From Planctomycetota bacterium (GTDB lineage: Bacteria > Planctomycetota > Phycisphaerae > WQYP01), in assembly GCA_021808105.1 (NCBI GenBank), contig JAKBCC010000021.1, forward strand, positions 1-42,581: a DNA stretch of 42,581 nt, read 5' to 3'. The notes beneath the pieces are model-generated. The model ran no database searches. It saw nothing but the letters and a program-made list of their open reading frames with translations, and was not told the DNA's origin. The number at the start of each line of letters is the position of its first letter. Position 1 is the stretch's first letter. Made by a program: the position numbers and the translations under genes. Of the stretch, positions 1-9,217 are shown piece after piece.

Positions 1-1
1 G

Positions 2-870
2 GATCATTCCGCCGGACATATCAAAGACAACGAAGGCCGCACGCTTTTGCAGGCGGTCACAGACGCCGTAGGAAGCGCCAGCGGAGTGACGTTTCACCCG
101 GGCGTAAGTTATCGCAATTTAATGACACTTTCCGGCACGGATTTAAGCAAAGTAAAGACCACCCCCCCCCATGATATTCCCGATCAGCCGATTAAAAGCC
201 ATTTACCGCGCGGAGCCGGTGCAGAGCCATTACTGATATTATGAACAAGGCCCGCGCGGTGCTCAAGGGCCATGAAGTAAATCTGGTGCGGCGACAATTC
301 GGCGAAAATCAGGCCACGGATATCTGGCTGTGGGGCCAGGGGCGACCTCGGCATATTCCAAGCTTTAAGGAACGTTTCGGCGTTTCCGGCGCCATGATTA
401 CCGCTGTGGATTTGCTGCGCGGAATTGCCAACCTGCTGGGCTGGAAAAATATTGATGTGCCCGGCATTACCAGCTATCACGATACCGATTACGCCACCCA
501 GGGGAAATACACGTGCGACGCCCTGGACAATTTTGATCTGGTCTGCTGCCACGTGGAAGCACCGGATGAAGCCAGCCATCAGGCCGACTTCACCACGAAA
601 ATCAAAAGCATTGAAGCCATTGACGAACATGTTGTCGGCCCGGTGCTCAAGAAATTAAAGACCTTTGATCAATGGCGATTGCTGATCATGCCCGACCATG
701 CCACCCAATGCGCCACGCGCAAGCACCACGAAGCTCCGGTACCTTTTCTGATCACCGGTTCACAGGGAAAAAGCAGCATCGCACGGGCCTACACCGAACA
801 GGCCGCCATGGAAAGCGACCTGCACATCGAAGCCGGCTACGAACTGATGTCGTATTTTTTAACGAAATGA
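2..870 (+). CDS. 2,3-bisphosphoglycerate-independent phosphoglycerate mutase (archaeal ApgM-like), 3' part of gene, interrupted by a -1 frameshift near 235-244
   Basis: Frame 2 reads DHSAGHIKDNEGRTLLQAV...TTPPHDIPDQPIKSHLPRGAGAEPLLIL*. Frame 1 continues MNKARAVLKGHEVN...IWLWGQGRPRHIPSFKERFGVSGAMITAVDLLRGIA...HVEAPDEASHQ...MPDHATQCATRKHHEAPVPFLI, which is the characteristic C-terminal half. 5' end lies outside the window. Confidence 0.8.
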
Positions 871-879
871 GGCGGGGGC

Positions 880-921
880 AATGAGTAATGAATAGTGAAT
901 AATGAATAATGAATAATTCAT
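880..921 (+). repeat. Heptanucleotide tandem repeat (AATGAAT-type), six units
   Basis: Read directly: aatgagt aatgaat agtgaat aatgaat aatgaat aattcat. Confidence 0.85.
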
Positions 922-2174
922 GGCATCCGTATCCGCTTTGATTTGGACAGGGGCAAAGCTCGATAGGAATGGCCCTGCCGGCCGGTGGGAATGTCAAAGA
1001 GGAATACCAAATGGGCAGTCGTGAGCGCCAGCTGCCGCCCATGAGGGGAAAACGTAAGAGCCTCGGGCAGCAGTGCCGCGGGAATCTCGGCCCAGCGCAG
1101 AATGCTGAAGTCCCCCCGGCGGACCAGGAATAGATCTATTCCACCGAAAATACGCCCCTTTACCCAGATGAGCGCGAAAGCCGCGAGTTGCGAATTCGGC
1201 GAGAAAGCAGGATCGCAGATCACATCGCCTGTTCTAAGATACCGGGCCACGCGCACCGTGCCGGCCCCAGCCGCGGGCGCTAAAATGACATTGACCAAGC
1301 CCGGAAAATGCTTATTTCCCCGTCCAAGAAGGAGCATCCACTTACCATCGGGTGAAATTGAACCGGCCCGCAATGGGCCTTGGCCCAGCGCTATCGTATT
1401 TATCGTGGGCCGCCCGAATGGTTTTGCTCCCAGCCGCGCAAGGTGAATGTGCGGGCCGCCGTCAACCCAAGCCAATGTGCTGCTATTACAAAAAGCGGAA
1501 GTGTGACGGGACCGCAGAATTGGAAAATGCACGGGCAACTGATTGCCGTCCCGGTCGCTCCACAATCGGATTCTAGGCTTGGCTCCGCTTCCGCCGACAA
1601 CGGCGGGGATCGTCGCAAACCAATCGCTATTTCGCGGAGAAATTACCTGAACCCCTTTATTTCGCACGCCCCGCAACACCACTTGGTACACGTGAAGAAA
1701 TCTCAAACTGTTTCGAGAGTACCAATTTATCGCAAGGCGGGGATTGGCCCCATCCTTTCCCCGCAGAAAATAGGGCACGCCCACGGACCCTCGGCGACCG
1801 ATCAGCCCGACGGGAAAACCCGCCGGCGACCAACTTCCATGACCTCCGAGATGGTAGGGAAATATTGTTGTACCGAGACGAAACGAAGGCGAAAGCCTCC
1901 ATGCCACAAGGCCCACGCTCCTTGCGGGCGACGCGATTAATTTGCCACCCCACACCGCTCCCGCCCGCAGGCGCGGGCCCGCTGGCCCCGGCAATGGCAA
2001 CGGAGAAGCGGCAGAAGCAGTATTCAGAACGGCTATCGGCTTCCATCCACGTATCTTCGGAACTTCCCGCAAATTAGCGGACCCGGGTATTGCAGCACCG
2101 CTGGTGCCATACGCGCAGAACGCGCACGCCGCGATCGCGACGAACTAAAACCGATACGCAGCTGGCTGTTTCAT
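918..2174 (-). CDS. Putative secreted beta-propeller-like protein with an in-frame TAG at 2145-2147 (uninterrupted ORF begins at 2072)
   Basis: Repeated S(I/P)SPDGKWMLLLGRG, AFSPNSQLAAFAL and TFSPHGRQLALTTA segments resemble TolB/WD40 blades. Upstream in frame: GGAGG-N6-ATG, then MKQPAAYRF*FVAIAACAFCAYGTSGAAIPG, a signal-peptide-like sequence. Confidence 0.55.
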
Positions 2175-2374
2175 CTTAAGCCTCCGACGAAGCGCATTGT
2201 ATGCTCCAAGTTTGACTTTACCACCGGCTGGCAAGGCGGCATAGTCTTCCTCACAGCGAAACGGCGCGGTGCGGGCCCCCTTTGATTCAACGCAGGATAA
2301 ACACACCCGACGACGCAATAACGTGCTTTTCCAGCCCTCGCTGAATAATTTCATCGACCATTAAACCGGTCACC

Positions 2375-3304
2375 CTAATTGCGTCCCGGCTCATTTTCCG
2401 CACCATCTCGTGGCTCTGCCGCGTGATCGGTCCAATAACGTACTTGAAGCGCCAGCAACAATGCCAGAGAGGTTACGTCAATCACCACGGAGGTAGCTTG
2501 GAGCAAGGCTAATACGTCCGCCGAAACCCGGAGGAACAAGATTGCTGATGGTGTTAGGCCATCCCCGGCGGGAGGCATGGGGAAAGCCTGGAGGACCCCG
2601 ACCACCAACCAGCCAGCGAGTTGTGCAGGCCACAGCCATGAGAGCGCCGCTGCTACCTGCTTCCAACCGCGCTGCCGAACGCACACCACCGCGTGTATGG
2701 TACGCCAAAGCCACCAGGCAAACGGTACACCGAGAAGGGCGCTAATCCATCCGAGAACCCTGAAGGTTACTGTCCCCCATAGCGGTAACGGCCCGCTGCC
2801 GAAAGCCACTGGCGGAAAAACAACGCGGAGTCCCGTGAGCGCCACGTCGGCCGCCACGAACAAGGTGGCGGCTGGTGCCATACGACCGAGCACAGGACCC
2901 GCGCGTCCACATAAACTCAGATTAGCGGCCTCCGGTGCAACCCAGAGACACACCCCTGCGCAGAGTCCCAATGAATTAAAAAATGCGAGCGCGGGAAATA
3001 CTGCCACCCACCACGTTATCCAGAAACGCGGGCTAGCTAGCAGTTGGTTTGGACTGAAATTTATCACCCATAGGCTCAGCGCATCCGTCACGAATAGGGC
3101 TGCAGTGGCGCAGAAAATTGCGCCGGCCCCTAATCTTTTTCGCGGTTGGCGGGGAAGCCGGGCTACCTCCCAGGTCGCAGCTGCATCACCCGATTTTGTA
3201 TCCTGATCCACGGGCATCAACCTCACCAGAAACGCTGCCATTAATGATACCGCCCTTCCCTGCCCGTTGGCGAATCGACGAATGCCACCTTTTCGTGACT
3301 CCAC
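2375..3304 (-). CDS. Hypothetical multi-pass membrane protein
   Basis: 309-aa ORF with several hydrophobic segments (AIFCATAALFVTDALSLWVI, FWITWWVAVFPALAFF, LATLFVAADVAL-like). No family recognised; start uncertain. Confidence 0.5.
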   Translation of the reverse strand: MESRKGGIRRFANGQGRAVSLMAAFLVRLMPVDQDTKSGDAAATWEVARLPRQPRKRLGAGAIFCATAALFVTDALSLWVINFSPNQLLASPRFWITWWVAVFPALAFFNSLGLCAGVCLWVAPEAANLSLCGRAGPVLGRMAPAATLFVAADVALTGLRVVFPPVAFGSGPLPLWGTVTFRVLGWISALLGVPFAWWLWRTIHAVVCVRQRGWKQVAAALSWLWPAQLAGWLVVGVLQAFPMPPAGDGLTPSAILFLRVSADVLALLQATSVVIDVTSLALLLALQVRYWTDHAAEPRDGAENEPGRN

Positions 3305-3410
3305 GTGTTCTTACCAGTAGCCGAACCCGCAGATATACATAACCAGCCTAGTGGAAGCGAAACAGGTACGCAGTTGTTTCACCAAATTTGATCGCGTGGC
3401 ATGTAACAAA

Positions 3411-3914
3411 CTACACCTCGATTCCCAGACTTTGCAGGTGCTTTCGTTGGCGAGCCGTAAGCGGTTTTCCCATGTTGGAACGGACCCGGTGGTACCGCAA
3501 GAGCGGTTTATCATCGTTGGCCACGCGCACCAGCGCGAACGCGATCATGGCCAAGGCGTCCAACTCTCGACCGCCGAGGGCGTAGCCTTCCGCAATCTTC
3601 GCCAGCGTCGTGAGATCGCCCTTTATTTTCAGCCGGGCCAATGCCAGTCGCTCCGCTTTCCCCTTAAGCCCCCCGCGAGGCTTTTCCCGCCTGCCTTCAA
3701 GAAAAACAGAGGTTTCCAGTCTGCCTCGCCTTCTGCCTTTTCGGTCGGTCGCCCTTTTTACGTGGTCCATGTATCGCTCGATGGTATCCATGGCAACCGC
3801 ACCGCTGACAATCGCGGAACGCTTCCGGCTGTGGATAGCATGGTTTTCAGCCATTCTTTCCAGCAGAGCCAAGAGGGGCGTTTGCTCACCGAAAGAGGTA
3901 TTTTCTACCGTCAT
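3411..3914 (-). CDS. Hypothetical basic protein (C-terminal TARQRKHLQSLGIEV)
   Basis: 167-aa ORF with a plausible protein composition. Its upstream region is the 125-139 bp repeat array. Confidence 0.45.
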   Translation of the reverse strand: MTVENTSFGEQTPLLALLERMAENHAIHSRKRSAIVSGAVAMDTIERYMDHVKRATDRKGRRRGRLETSVFLEGRREKPRGGLKGKAERLALARLKIKGDLTTLAKIAEGYALGGRELDALAMIAFALVRVANDDKPLLRYHRVRSNMGKPLTARQRKHLQSLGIEV

Positions 3915-3917
3915 AAT

Positions 3918-4220
3918 TTGCTCTACTGTTCACCGGTCTAAATTCGGCTCTATCGGGCCTTTGGCAAAAATGGCTTGAACAGTAGAGAGTAGAGCAGTAG
4001 ACCGCAGGAGGGGTTTTCTCGCTCCGGCGACAGCCACTCTTGCGTTCCAGCCTTATTTGCTCTACTTTCTACTCTCTCCAAACTCCTGCTCTATCGGGCC
4101 TTGAGCAGTAGAGAGTAGAGCAGTAGACCGCAGGAGGGCCTTTTGTTTCGGCAACAGTCACTATTATGCCCCCAGCCTTATTTGCTCTACTTTCGACTCT
4201 CTAAATTCTCCTGCTCTATT
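3918..4220. repeat. Tandem array of a ~125-139 bp repeat, two full units plus one partial
   Basis: Units begin TTGCTCTACT at 3918, 4057 and 4182. They share CTGCTCTATCGGGCC, AGTAGAGAGTAGAGCAGTAGACCGCAGGAGGG, GGC(G/A)ACAG(C/T)CACT and CAGCCTTATT. Confidence 0.9.
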
Positions 4221-4237
4221 TTTGCCTGCGGCAAAAA

Positions 4238-4311
4238 TGCGCCCGACAGGGATCGAACCTGTGACCTGCGGTTTAGGAAACCACCGCTCTATCCAACTGA
4301 GCTACGGGCGC
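4238..4311 (-). tRNA. tRNA-Arg (anticodon CCT)
   Basis: Reverse complement GCGCCCGTAGCTCAGTTGGATAGAGCGGTGGTTTCCTAAACCGCAGGTCACAGGTTCGATCCCTGTCGGGCGCA folds as a complete cloverleaf. Anticodon loop TTCCTAA. Confidence 0.95.
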
Positions 4312-4353
4312 CGGTATGTCCGGGACTGGCTGAAATTATAACCATGTATCGGG

Positions 4354-7300
4354 TTATTGCCCAAATCCTGTAAAGGGCCAGGTCAGGAAGCGTAAGGGAA
4401 CAGGAGCTATGACCGGATGCGCCAGTGTGCCGGAAACGCGAAGCTCCAGGAGTTGCGAACGGGCAAGTCCAAAAAGGAATCCCAGCAGCGGCACGCGCGT
4501 GCCGTGGGGCGATTGCGTTATGAATCGCAGATCCAGATCTGAGCTTTGCAAATTCAGGGAGCCTTCGCCCACAAGATTAACACCCGGGCTGCTTAAGGAA
4601 ATGGGATTAAAGCGCACCATATTGTTGTTGATGAAGTATTGCACGTGGGCGTGCTGGAAATCCGAACTGATGGGCAAGCGCAGGGTCACAATCTGCATGA
4701 GGCCCATGGCCATGGGTACGTCATAAATACGGGCGCTTTGAATCACCAGTTGCCCGCTGCCTTGCCGGGTCGGATGTTTGCCCAGTATCGCACTTAAATT
4801 CAGGGAGGCGTCGACAAGTCCCGTACTGGTCTGGATGCTTTTGGCAGCGCCGGCCTTCGCGGGAGAGCTTAAAAGTTCGGCTAATTGTGAGCCATGCAAC
4901 TGACACGCGACATCATAAGATGCCTCCTTGCCCGTATGGATGTGAATTTTACCGGTCAACTTGCCGCCGTCGACCATTCCATTGATTTTATCAATGGTGA
5001 TCACGTGGGTGGACGAATTCGCGGTAATTTCCCCGGTCAACGGATCGGCAATCCTGCCTTTCCAATTTAACCGCGCCACGCTGAACTCCCCATCGAGCAT
5101 GGGGAAAGAATTGCCGGGGGCCAGATCCAGTGCGATGGTAACCGCTGCCTGTTTCGCTTTGAGTTTAATATCGCCCGTCGTAGCAAGATTATTTAGCACC
5201 AATGAGCCGGTAACATGCCAGCGGTAAGCGTTGCCCACCTTCATGCGCTCCAGCGTGGGCAGTTCAAGAAGCCAGCCTGCCCGCGGTTTAAGTCCATCGA
5301 TAAACTGACCGGTGGATCCCGGAATTAAGGACATCCATCGCTTGGATAACCGCGCCCCCTGGGCCGTTAAGGAAAGGCCTAAAGAGTTGGAGGCGGTATG
5401 GTAAATTCCGGAAAGCTTCAGATGTTGCACCCCGGAACTGGCCTGGATATTTTTCAAACGGATGATTCCCGCGGACACATCCACGTCGCCGGTGATTCCG
5501 GAAAGTGGTGCCGGCAGAAATGCGGGTTGCACGGTCATGCCATCCGGTTGCACCTGCACGCGGTATTTCTGACCCTGCATCGTGCTGACGCCCGTCAGCG
5601 GGTTCTCCAGGGCCTTAACCGAATAGGCAAATGTTCCGTTACTGGAGCCGCGAACTTCCCATTTATTCCAAAACTCCGCCATGGTCTTGGGCACGCCGGC
5701 CGGTGCCGCAGCAGCAATGTCAACGCTTTTCCAGCTTCCGTTTATGCTCACGTGCACCGGCCCGGTAGCCGGTTCGGCGATGGCCCCGGTTATGGCCAAC
5801 GTGCCCTTGCCATCCGGGCCGGTTCGCCCGGTGACGCTGTTGAGGATTAACCCGCCGGAACTGATATGCGCTAAAGCCGTGACTCTGCGCACGGGCCATG
5901 GCAGTTGTGTGGGTGCCATTACCCCATGAGTAATATTCACAACTCCTTTCACGGACGGATTTCCTCCCGACCCGCGGGTAATCATGGCATCAAGGTCGGC
6001 ATCACCGGTCTGGACATGCAGTAATTTAATCCATTTGGCCCATGATGCTGGAAGGCTTCCGGTTAAGGTGGAATTAATCGGCACGTTGACGGCCTGCAGG
6101 TGCACCATGGGCTGGAGCTTGGCAAGGTTGTGCGGGGAGTAGGTTACTTTACCGGTGAATATAATATGACCCGTCTTTCCAACCGGCGCCTCAAGCTTGA
6201 TGATTTTTGTTTCGTGATCCGTAAAGATCAGCGAGCCACGGACATGTTTCAGCGGATACGGCAGATCCCGGTAAGCGCCGGAAACATCCTGCGGAAAAAT
6301 ATGCAGCACAATCCGCGGCCCCCCGCGCGTGCCGGCGGCATGGGTTACATCACAGACAAATCCGCCGACGCCCACCGGTTTAAACCGGTTCCAGATAGGC
6401 CGAATATCGATCGGCAGACTCGCCGCAAGCCGCCGGTCAAAATACGCGCGCGGCGAGCTGATAACCAGATGAATGGGACCATCATTTTCATTGATCGCCA
6501 CGCTGCCGTTGAGATCCACGGGGAATCCTTCAGCGGTGGCTTGAACATTAACAAACCGGATCTGATGCGTTGTAAAACGGATCAACCCATGGACATGGTC
6601 CATCGGGTAGGGAAAATTAACATACCTCGCCTGCACATTGATGCAATGAATTTTCCCACGCACCATCGGTGCTGCGTGTAATTGGCTGCGGTCAACATGC
6701 ACGGTGATGTTCAACAACCCATTGGGACGCAAGCGGTGAAAAATAGCCTGGGCCAGTGAAAAATCACGCGTTGAAAAAATCTTCGGGTAGGGCAAAGGAA
6801 TATTGACATCAGAGAGTTTCACGGTCAGATGAAATGGAGCACCGGATGCAAAGCCGTCAAAGTGGGCGCTGGGCACCTGGAATTTCCAACCCAGTACCGT
6901 GCCGGTTAAATGGTCAATAGTCAAAGCTGTACCGCTGATGGCCACCGCCCCCTTGAGATTATTTACTGGAATAATCTGCTGCCCCAATCGGCGGCTGGGC
7001 ACAACGGTCACAAGGGATACGCCGTTCAGGATGGCGTGAACATGCAGGCCGTTAGCGGGGCTTACCCGAAAAACAATATTTCGCAGCCCCCCCTGCAAGT
7101 GCAGCTTGCGCCAAAGCTTCTGTACCGACGCCGGCAACGTGCGGCGAAAATCCGGGGTAAATTGAATCTGGTTGATCCGGGCGGAAAATTCACGCGTGCT
7201 GATGTTGTAGCGTCCGGTTAAAACAATACCGGGACGCCCGTCAAAGCTCTGCTGTTCCATATCCAATTGATAGGTGGAATGAGATTTGGGACTGGGTCCC

Positions 7301-7962
7301 ATTTCGGCATTAATCAGGCTCTGCCCCAGGATACGATACGTGCCGTGGCGAATTTCTGCCCAGCGCACAACTGCGTTCTGCAAACTGATGGCGGGTAATT
7401 GTACGGAGCGATTGTTTTGATAGGTTGGTTTCTTCGTCGTCTGCGTGGTTGCCCGCGCGGCTCCGGCGGACTGCACAAATCCCTCATAATTCCATTGCCG
7501 GGCGGCAATGTCATTGACCAGATTCAGAACAGGGCGAACAGCCGTAATCTGCGACGCGTGCAACCGCCCGCTGACGAGTCCAAGCCAGTTAAAGCTCACA
7601 GCCACCTGATCCGCGGAAAATAAGGTAGTTGACGGCATTTTTCCGGGATTGGTTCGCAACCGCACTCCGCTTAGGCGTAATGTTCCATTCCAGGAAAGTT
7701 GGGCGGTCTGCACCGTTACGCGCGCGCCCAGGACGTGCGAGAGCAGCAGCCCGGACATGGCGCTTAAACGTTTGGGATTGGTCAGAAACCATACCGCACC
7801 GATGATTACTATAAGCAGCAATAATATGGATACGGAAATTAAGCGGCGCACCCGCCCGACAAACATGGCATGGGGCGACCGATGCACGCGGCCGATGGAG
7901 CCGGTTTTCCACCATTTGGCGGGACTGGCACGGGGAAATTCAGCCATGAAAACACACCACAT
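4354..7962 (-). CDS. Large AsmA-like/YhdP-like envelope protein
   Basis: 1202 aa; N-terminal TM (LISVSILLLLIVIIGAVWFLTN) followed by long beta-rich repeats. C-terminal INNNMVRFNPISLSSPGVNLVGEGSLNLQSSDLDLRF is typical of AsmA_C. Start could be 7962, 7947 or 7866. Confidence 0.75.
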   Translation of the reverse strand: MWCVFMAEFPRASPAKWWKTGSIGRVHRSPHAMFVGRVRRLISVSILLLLIVIIGAVWFLTNPKRLSAMSGLLLSHVLGARVTVQTAQLSWNGTLRLSGVRLRTNPGKMPSTTLFSADQVAVSFNWLGLVSGRLHASQITAVRPVLNLVNDIAARQWNYEGFVQSAGAARATTQTTKKPTYQNNRSVQLPAISLQNAVVRWAEIRHGTYRILGQSLINAEMGPSPKSHSTYQLDMEQQSFDGRPGIVLTGRYNISTREFSARINQIQFTPDFRRTLPASVQKLWRKLHLQGGLRNIVFRVSPANGLHVHAILNGVSLVTVVPSRRLGQQIIPVNNLKGAVAISGTALTIDHLTGTVLGWKFQVPSAHFDGFASGAPFHLTVKLSDVNIPLPYPKIFSTRDFSLAQAIFHRLRPNGLLNITVHVDRSQLHAAPMVRGKIHCINVQARYVNFPYPMDHVHGLIRFTTHQIRFVNVQATAEGFPVDLNGSVAINENDGPIHLVISSPRAYFDRRLAASLPIDIRPIWNRFKPVGVGGFVCDVTHAAGTRGGPRIVLHIFPQDVSGAYRDLPYPLKHVRGSLIFTDHETKIIKLEAPVGKTGHIIFTGKVTYSPHNLAKLQPMVHLQAVNVPINSTLTGSLPASWAKWIKLLHVQTGDADLDAMITRGSGGNPSVKGVVNITHGVMAPTQLPWPVRRVTALAHISSGGLILNSVTGRTGPDGKGTLAITGAIAEPATGPVHVSINGSWKSVDIAAAAPAGVPKTMAEFWNKWEVRGSSNGTFAYSVKALENPLTGVSTMQGQKYRVQVQPDGMTVQPAFLPAPLSGITGDVDVSAGIIRLKNIQASSGVQHLKLSGIYHTASNSLGLSLTAQGARLSKRWMSLIPGSTGQFIDGLKPRAGWLLELPTLERMKVGNAYRWHVTGSLVLNNLATTGDIKLKAKQAAVTIALDLAPGNSFPMLDGEFSVARLNWKGRIADPLTGEITANSSTHVITIDKINGMVDGGKLTGKIHIHTGKEASYDVACQLHGSQLAELLSSPAKAGAAKSIQTSTGLVDASLNLSAILGKHPTRQGSGQLVIQSARIYDVPMAMGLMQIVTLRLPISSDFQHAHVQYFINNNMVRFNPISLSSPGVNLVGEGSLNLQSSDLDLRFITQSPHGTRVPLLGFLFGLARSQLLELRVSGTLAHPVIAPVPLRFLTWPFTGFGQ

Positions 7963-7969
7963 CTATCAG

Positions 7970-9217
7970 TCATGCGACGCGTGCGGAATCTTGCGTCCGC
8001 CGTATCACAGGGGCCATACCCATGGCCGCAAAAACCACGACCAGCGGCATAACCGGAACCCGGTACCGAACCGATCCCAGGAACACCGCGTGCATTAATG
8101 TAAAGTATACGATTGGAACCATCAGGACTCCAAATAAAGGTGACCGTAGGGGGTAGCGGAATAAACCGATGATCGCAAGAATAAAGAGAGGACCATACCA
8201 GAGGGTCAGCGCTATATTGAGCCAAATATTGGCATATCCGCGGGCGTGCAGCCACGGAGACCAGGTTCGGGCGATTTTAACAAATGCTAATTTCACGACC
8301 CGCACCGGATGTTTGACCATATCCGTAAAAGCCCGGTGGGTCCATGCCAGGTCACGCTGACTTTCATTAAGTCGCCGAATCGATGGCGGTATGACCAGAT
8401 CCGATTGTCGCGGGCCGCCCGTGGCTCCCGAGTAGACGGATTCATAAAGGCTGATCCCCTGCATGGTGGTGAATCGGAAAAAATCCTGATGAAACAGGCG
8501 ATCGTTGCGCATCCACCAGGGCAATAGACACACCCCCACCAGCAGCACCGTCAGAATACTGCCCAGCACACAGTTTTTCCGATCTGCGGATTGTCGCGCA
8601 ACCACAACACCCCACAGCAGCAGCGGAAACAGGCACAGGGAAGTCTCTGCACGTATATATATACCTATAGCCCATAAAAAAGCAAAACTGATCCAAAGCC
8701 CCCACCGGTTCGGATTCTGCAAGATCTTGAAAAACAAAAATAGGCTTACCACAAATATACATGTAAACAGCGGCTCGGTCAGCAGGGAAGCCGAAAATCC
8801 GATTCCCAGAGGATCCACCGCCGCCAAAGCGCCGGCAAGCAACCCAGTCGCGGGGGAAACATATCGGCCAAACAGCGATGTAAAACTCGTGGTTAATGCA
8901 CTGAAAACCGCCTGCGCCAGCAGTACCGGCAAATGGCGGAATCCAAATAATGCATAAAAGCCCGCCAGAAATATGGGATAACCGGGCATGCGGCGGGCCA
9001 ATTGCCCATGAATTTCATAGCGGTGGCCGGCGACGATGGCCTTGGCTAAGGCGGAATAATCCGCAGAATCCGGGAGATAGTAGGGATGCACAAGGGCTGC
9101 AATAATCCGCACGATTAAGGCGAAAAGAAATATTCCCGCTACCGCGCGGCGAAAATGCACAGGATCAGCAGCCCAGGAATCGAGGCGGTTCCACATCCGA
9201 ATATACCGCGTCAACAT
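7970..9217 (-). CDS. Dolichyl-phosphate-mannose mannosyltransferase/ArnT-like (GT39/PMT_2) membrane glycosyltransferase
   Basis: N-terminal RIIAALVHPYYLPDSADYSALAKAI...RMPGYPIFLAGFYALFG and multiple TM segments. Confidence 0.75.
   Translation of the reverse strand: MLTRYIRMWNRLDSWAADPVHFRRAVAGIFLFALIVRIIAALVHPYYLPDSADYSALAKAIVAGHRYEIHGQLARRMPGYPIFLAGFYALFGFRHLPVLLAQAVFSALTTSFTSLFGRYVSPATGLLAGALAAVDPLGIGFSASLLTEPLFTCIFVVSLFLFFKILQNPNRWGLWISFAFLWAIGIYIRAETSLCLFPLLLWGVVVARQSADRKNCVLGSILTVLLVGVCLLPWWMRNDRLFHQDFFRFTTMQGISLYESVYSGATGGPRQSDLVIPPSIRRLNESQRDLAWTHRAFTDMVKHPVRVVKLAFVKIARTWSPWLHARGYANIWLNIALTLWYGPLFILAIIGLFRYPLRSPLFGVLMVPIVYFTLMHAVFLGSVRYRVPVMPLVVVFAAMGMAPVIRRTQDSARVA

Noticed and set aside
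172-180. Run of nine C as the cause of the mutase frameshift
   Set aside because: The reading frame matching the family (TTPPHDIPDQPIKSHLPRGAGAEPLL) continues uninterrupted across the C run. The break is ~55 nt later.
2577-3206. 209-aa plus-strand ORF
   Set aside because: Antisense to the 2375-3304 membrane protein ORF. Low-complexity composition and no start signal. The minus-strand reading has coherent TM segments.
3918-4220. CRISPR array
   Set aside because: Units are 125-139 bp with similarity spread across the whole unit. There are no short direct repeats with unique spacers, and no cas genes.
4143-4373. 76-aa plus-strand ORF
   Set aside because: It runs antisense across tRNA-Arg. Its translation (PDRDRTCDLRFRKPPLYPTELRAPV) is the well-known artefact of reading a tRNA antisense.
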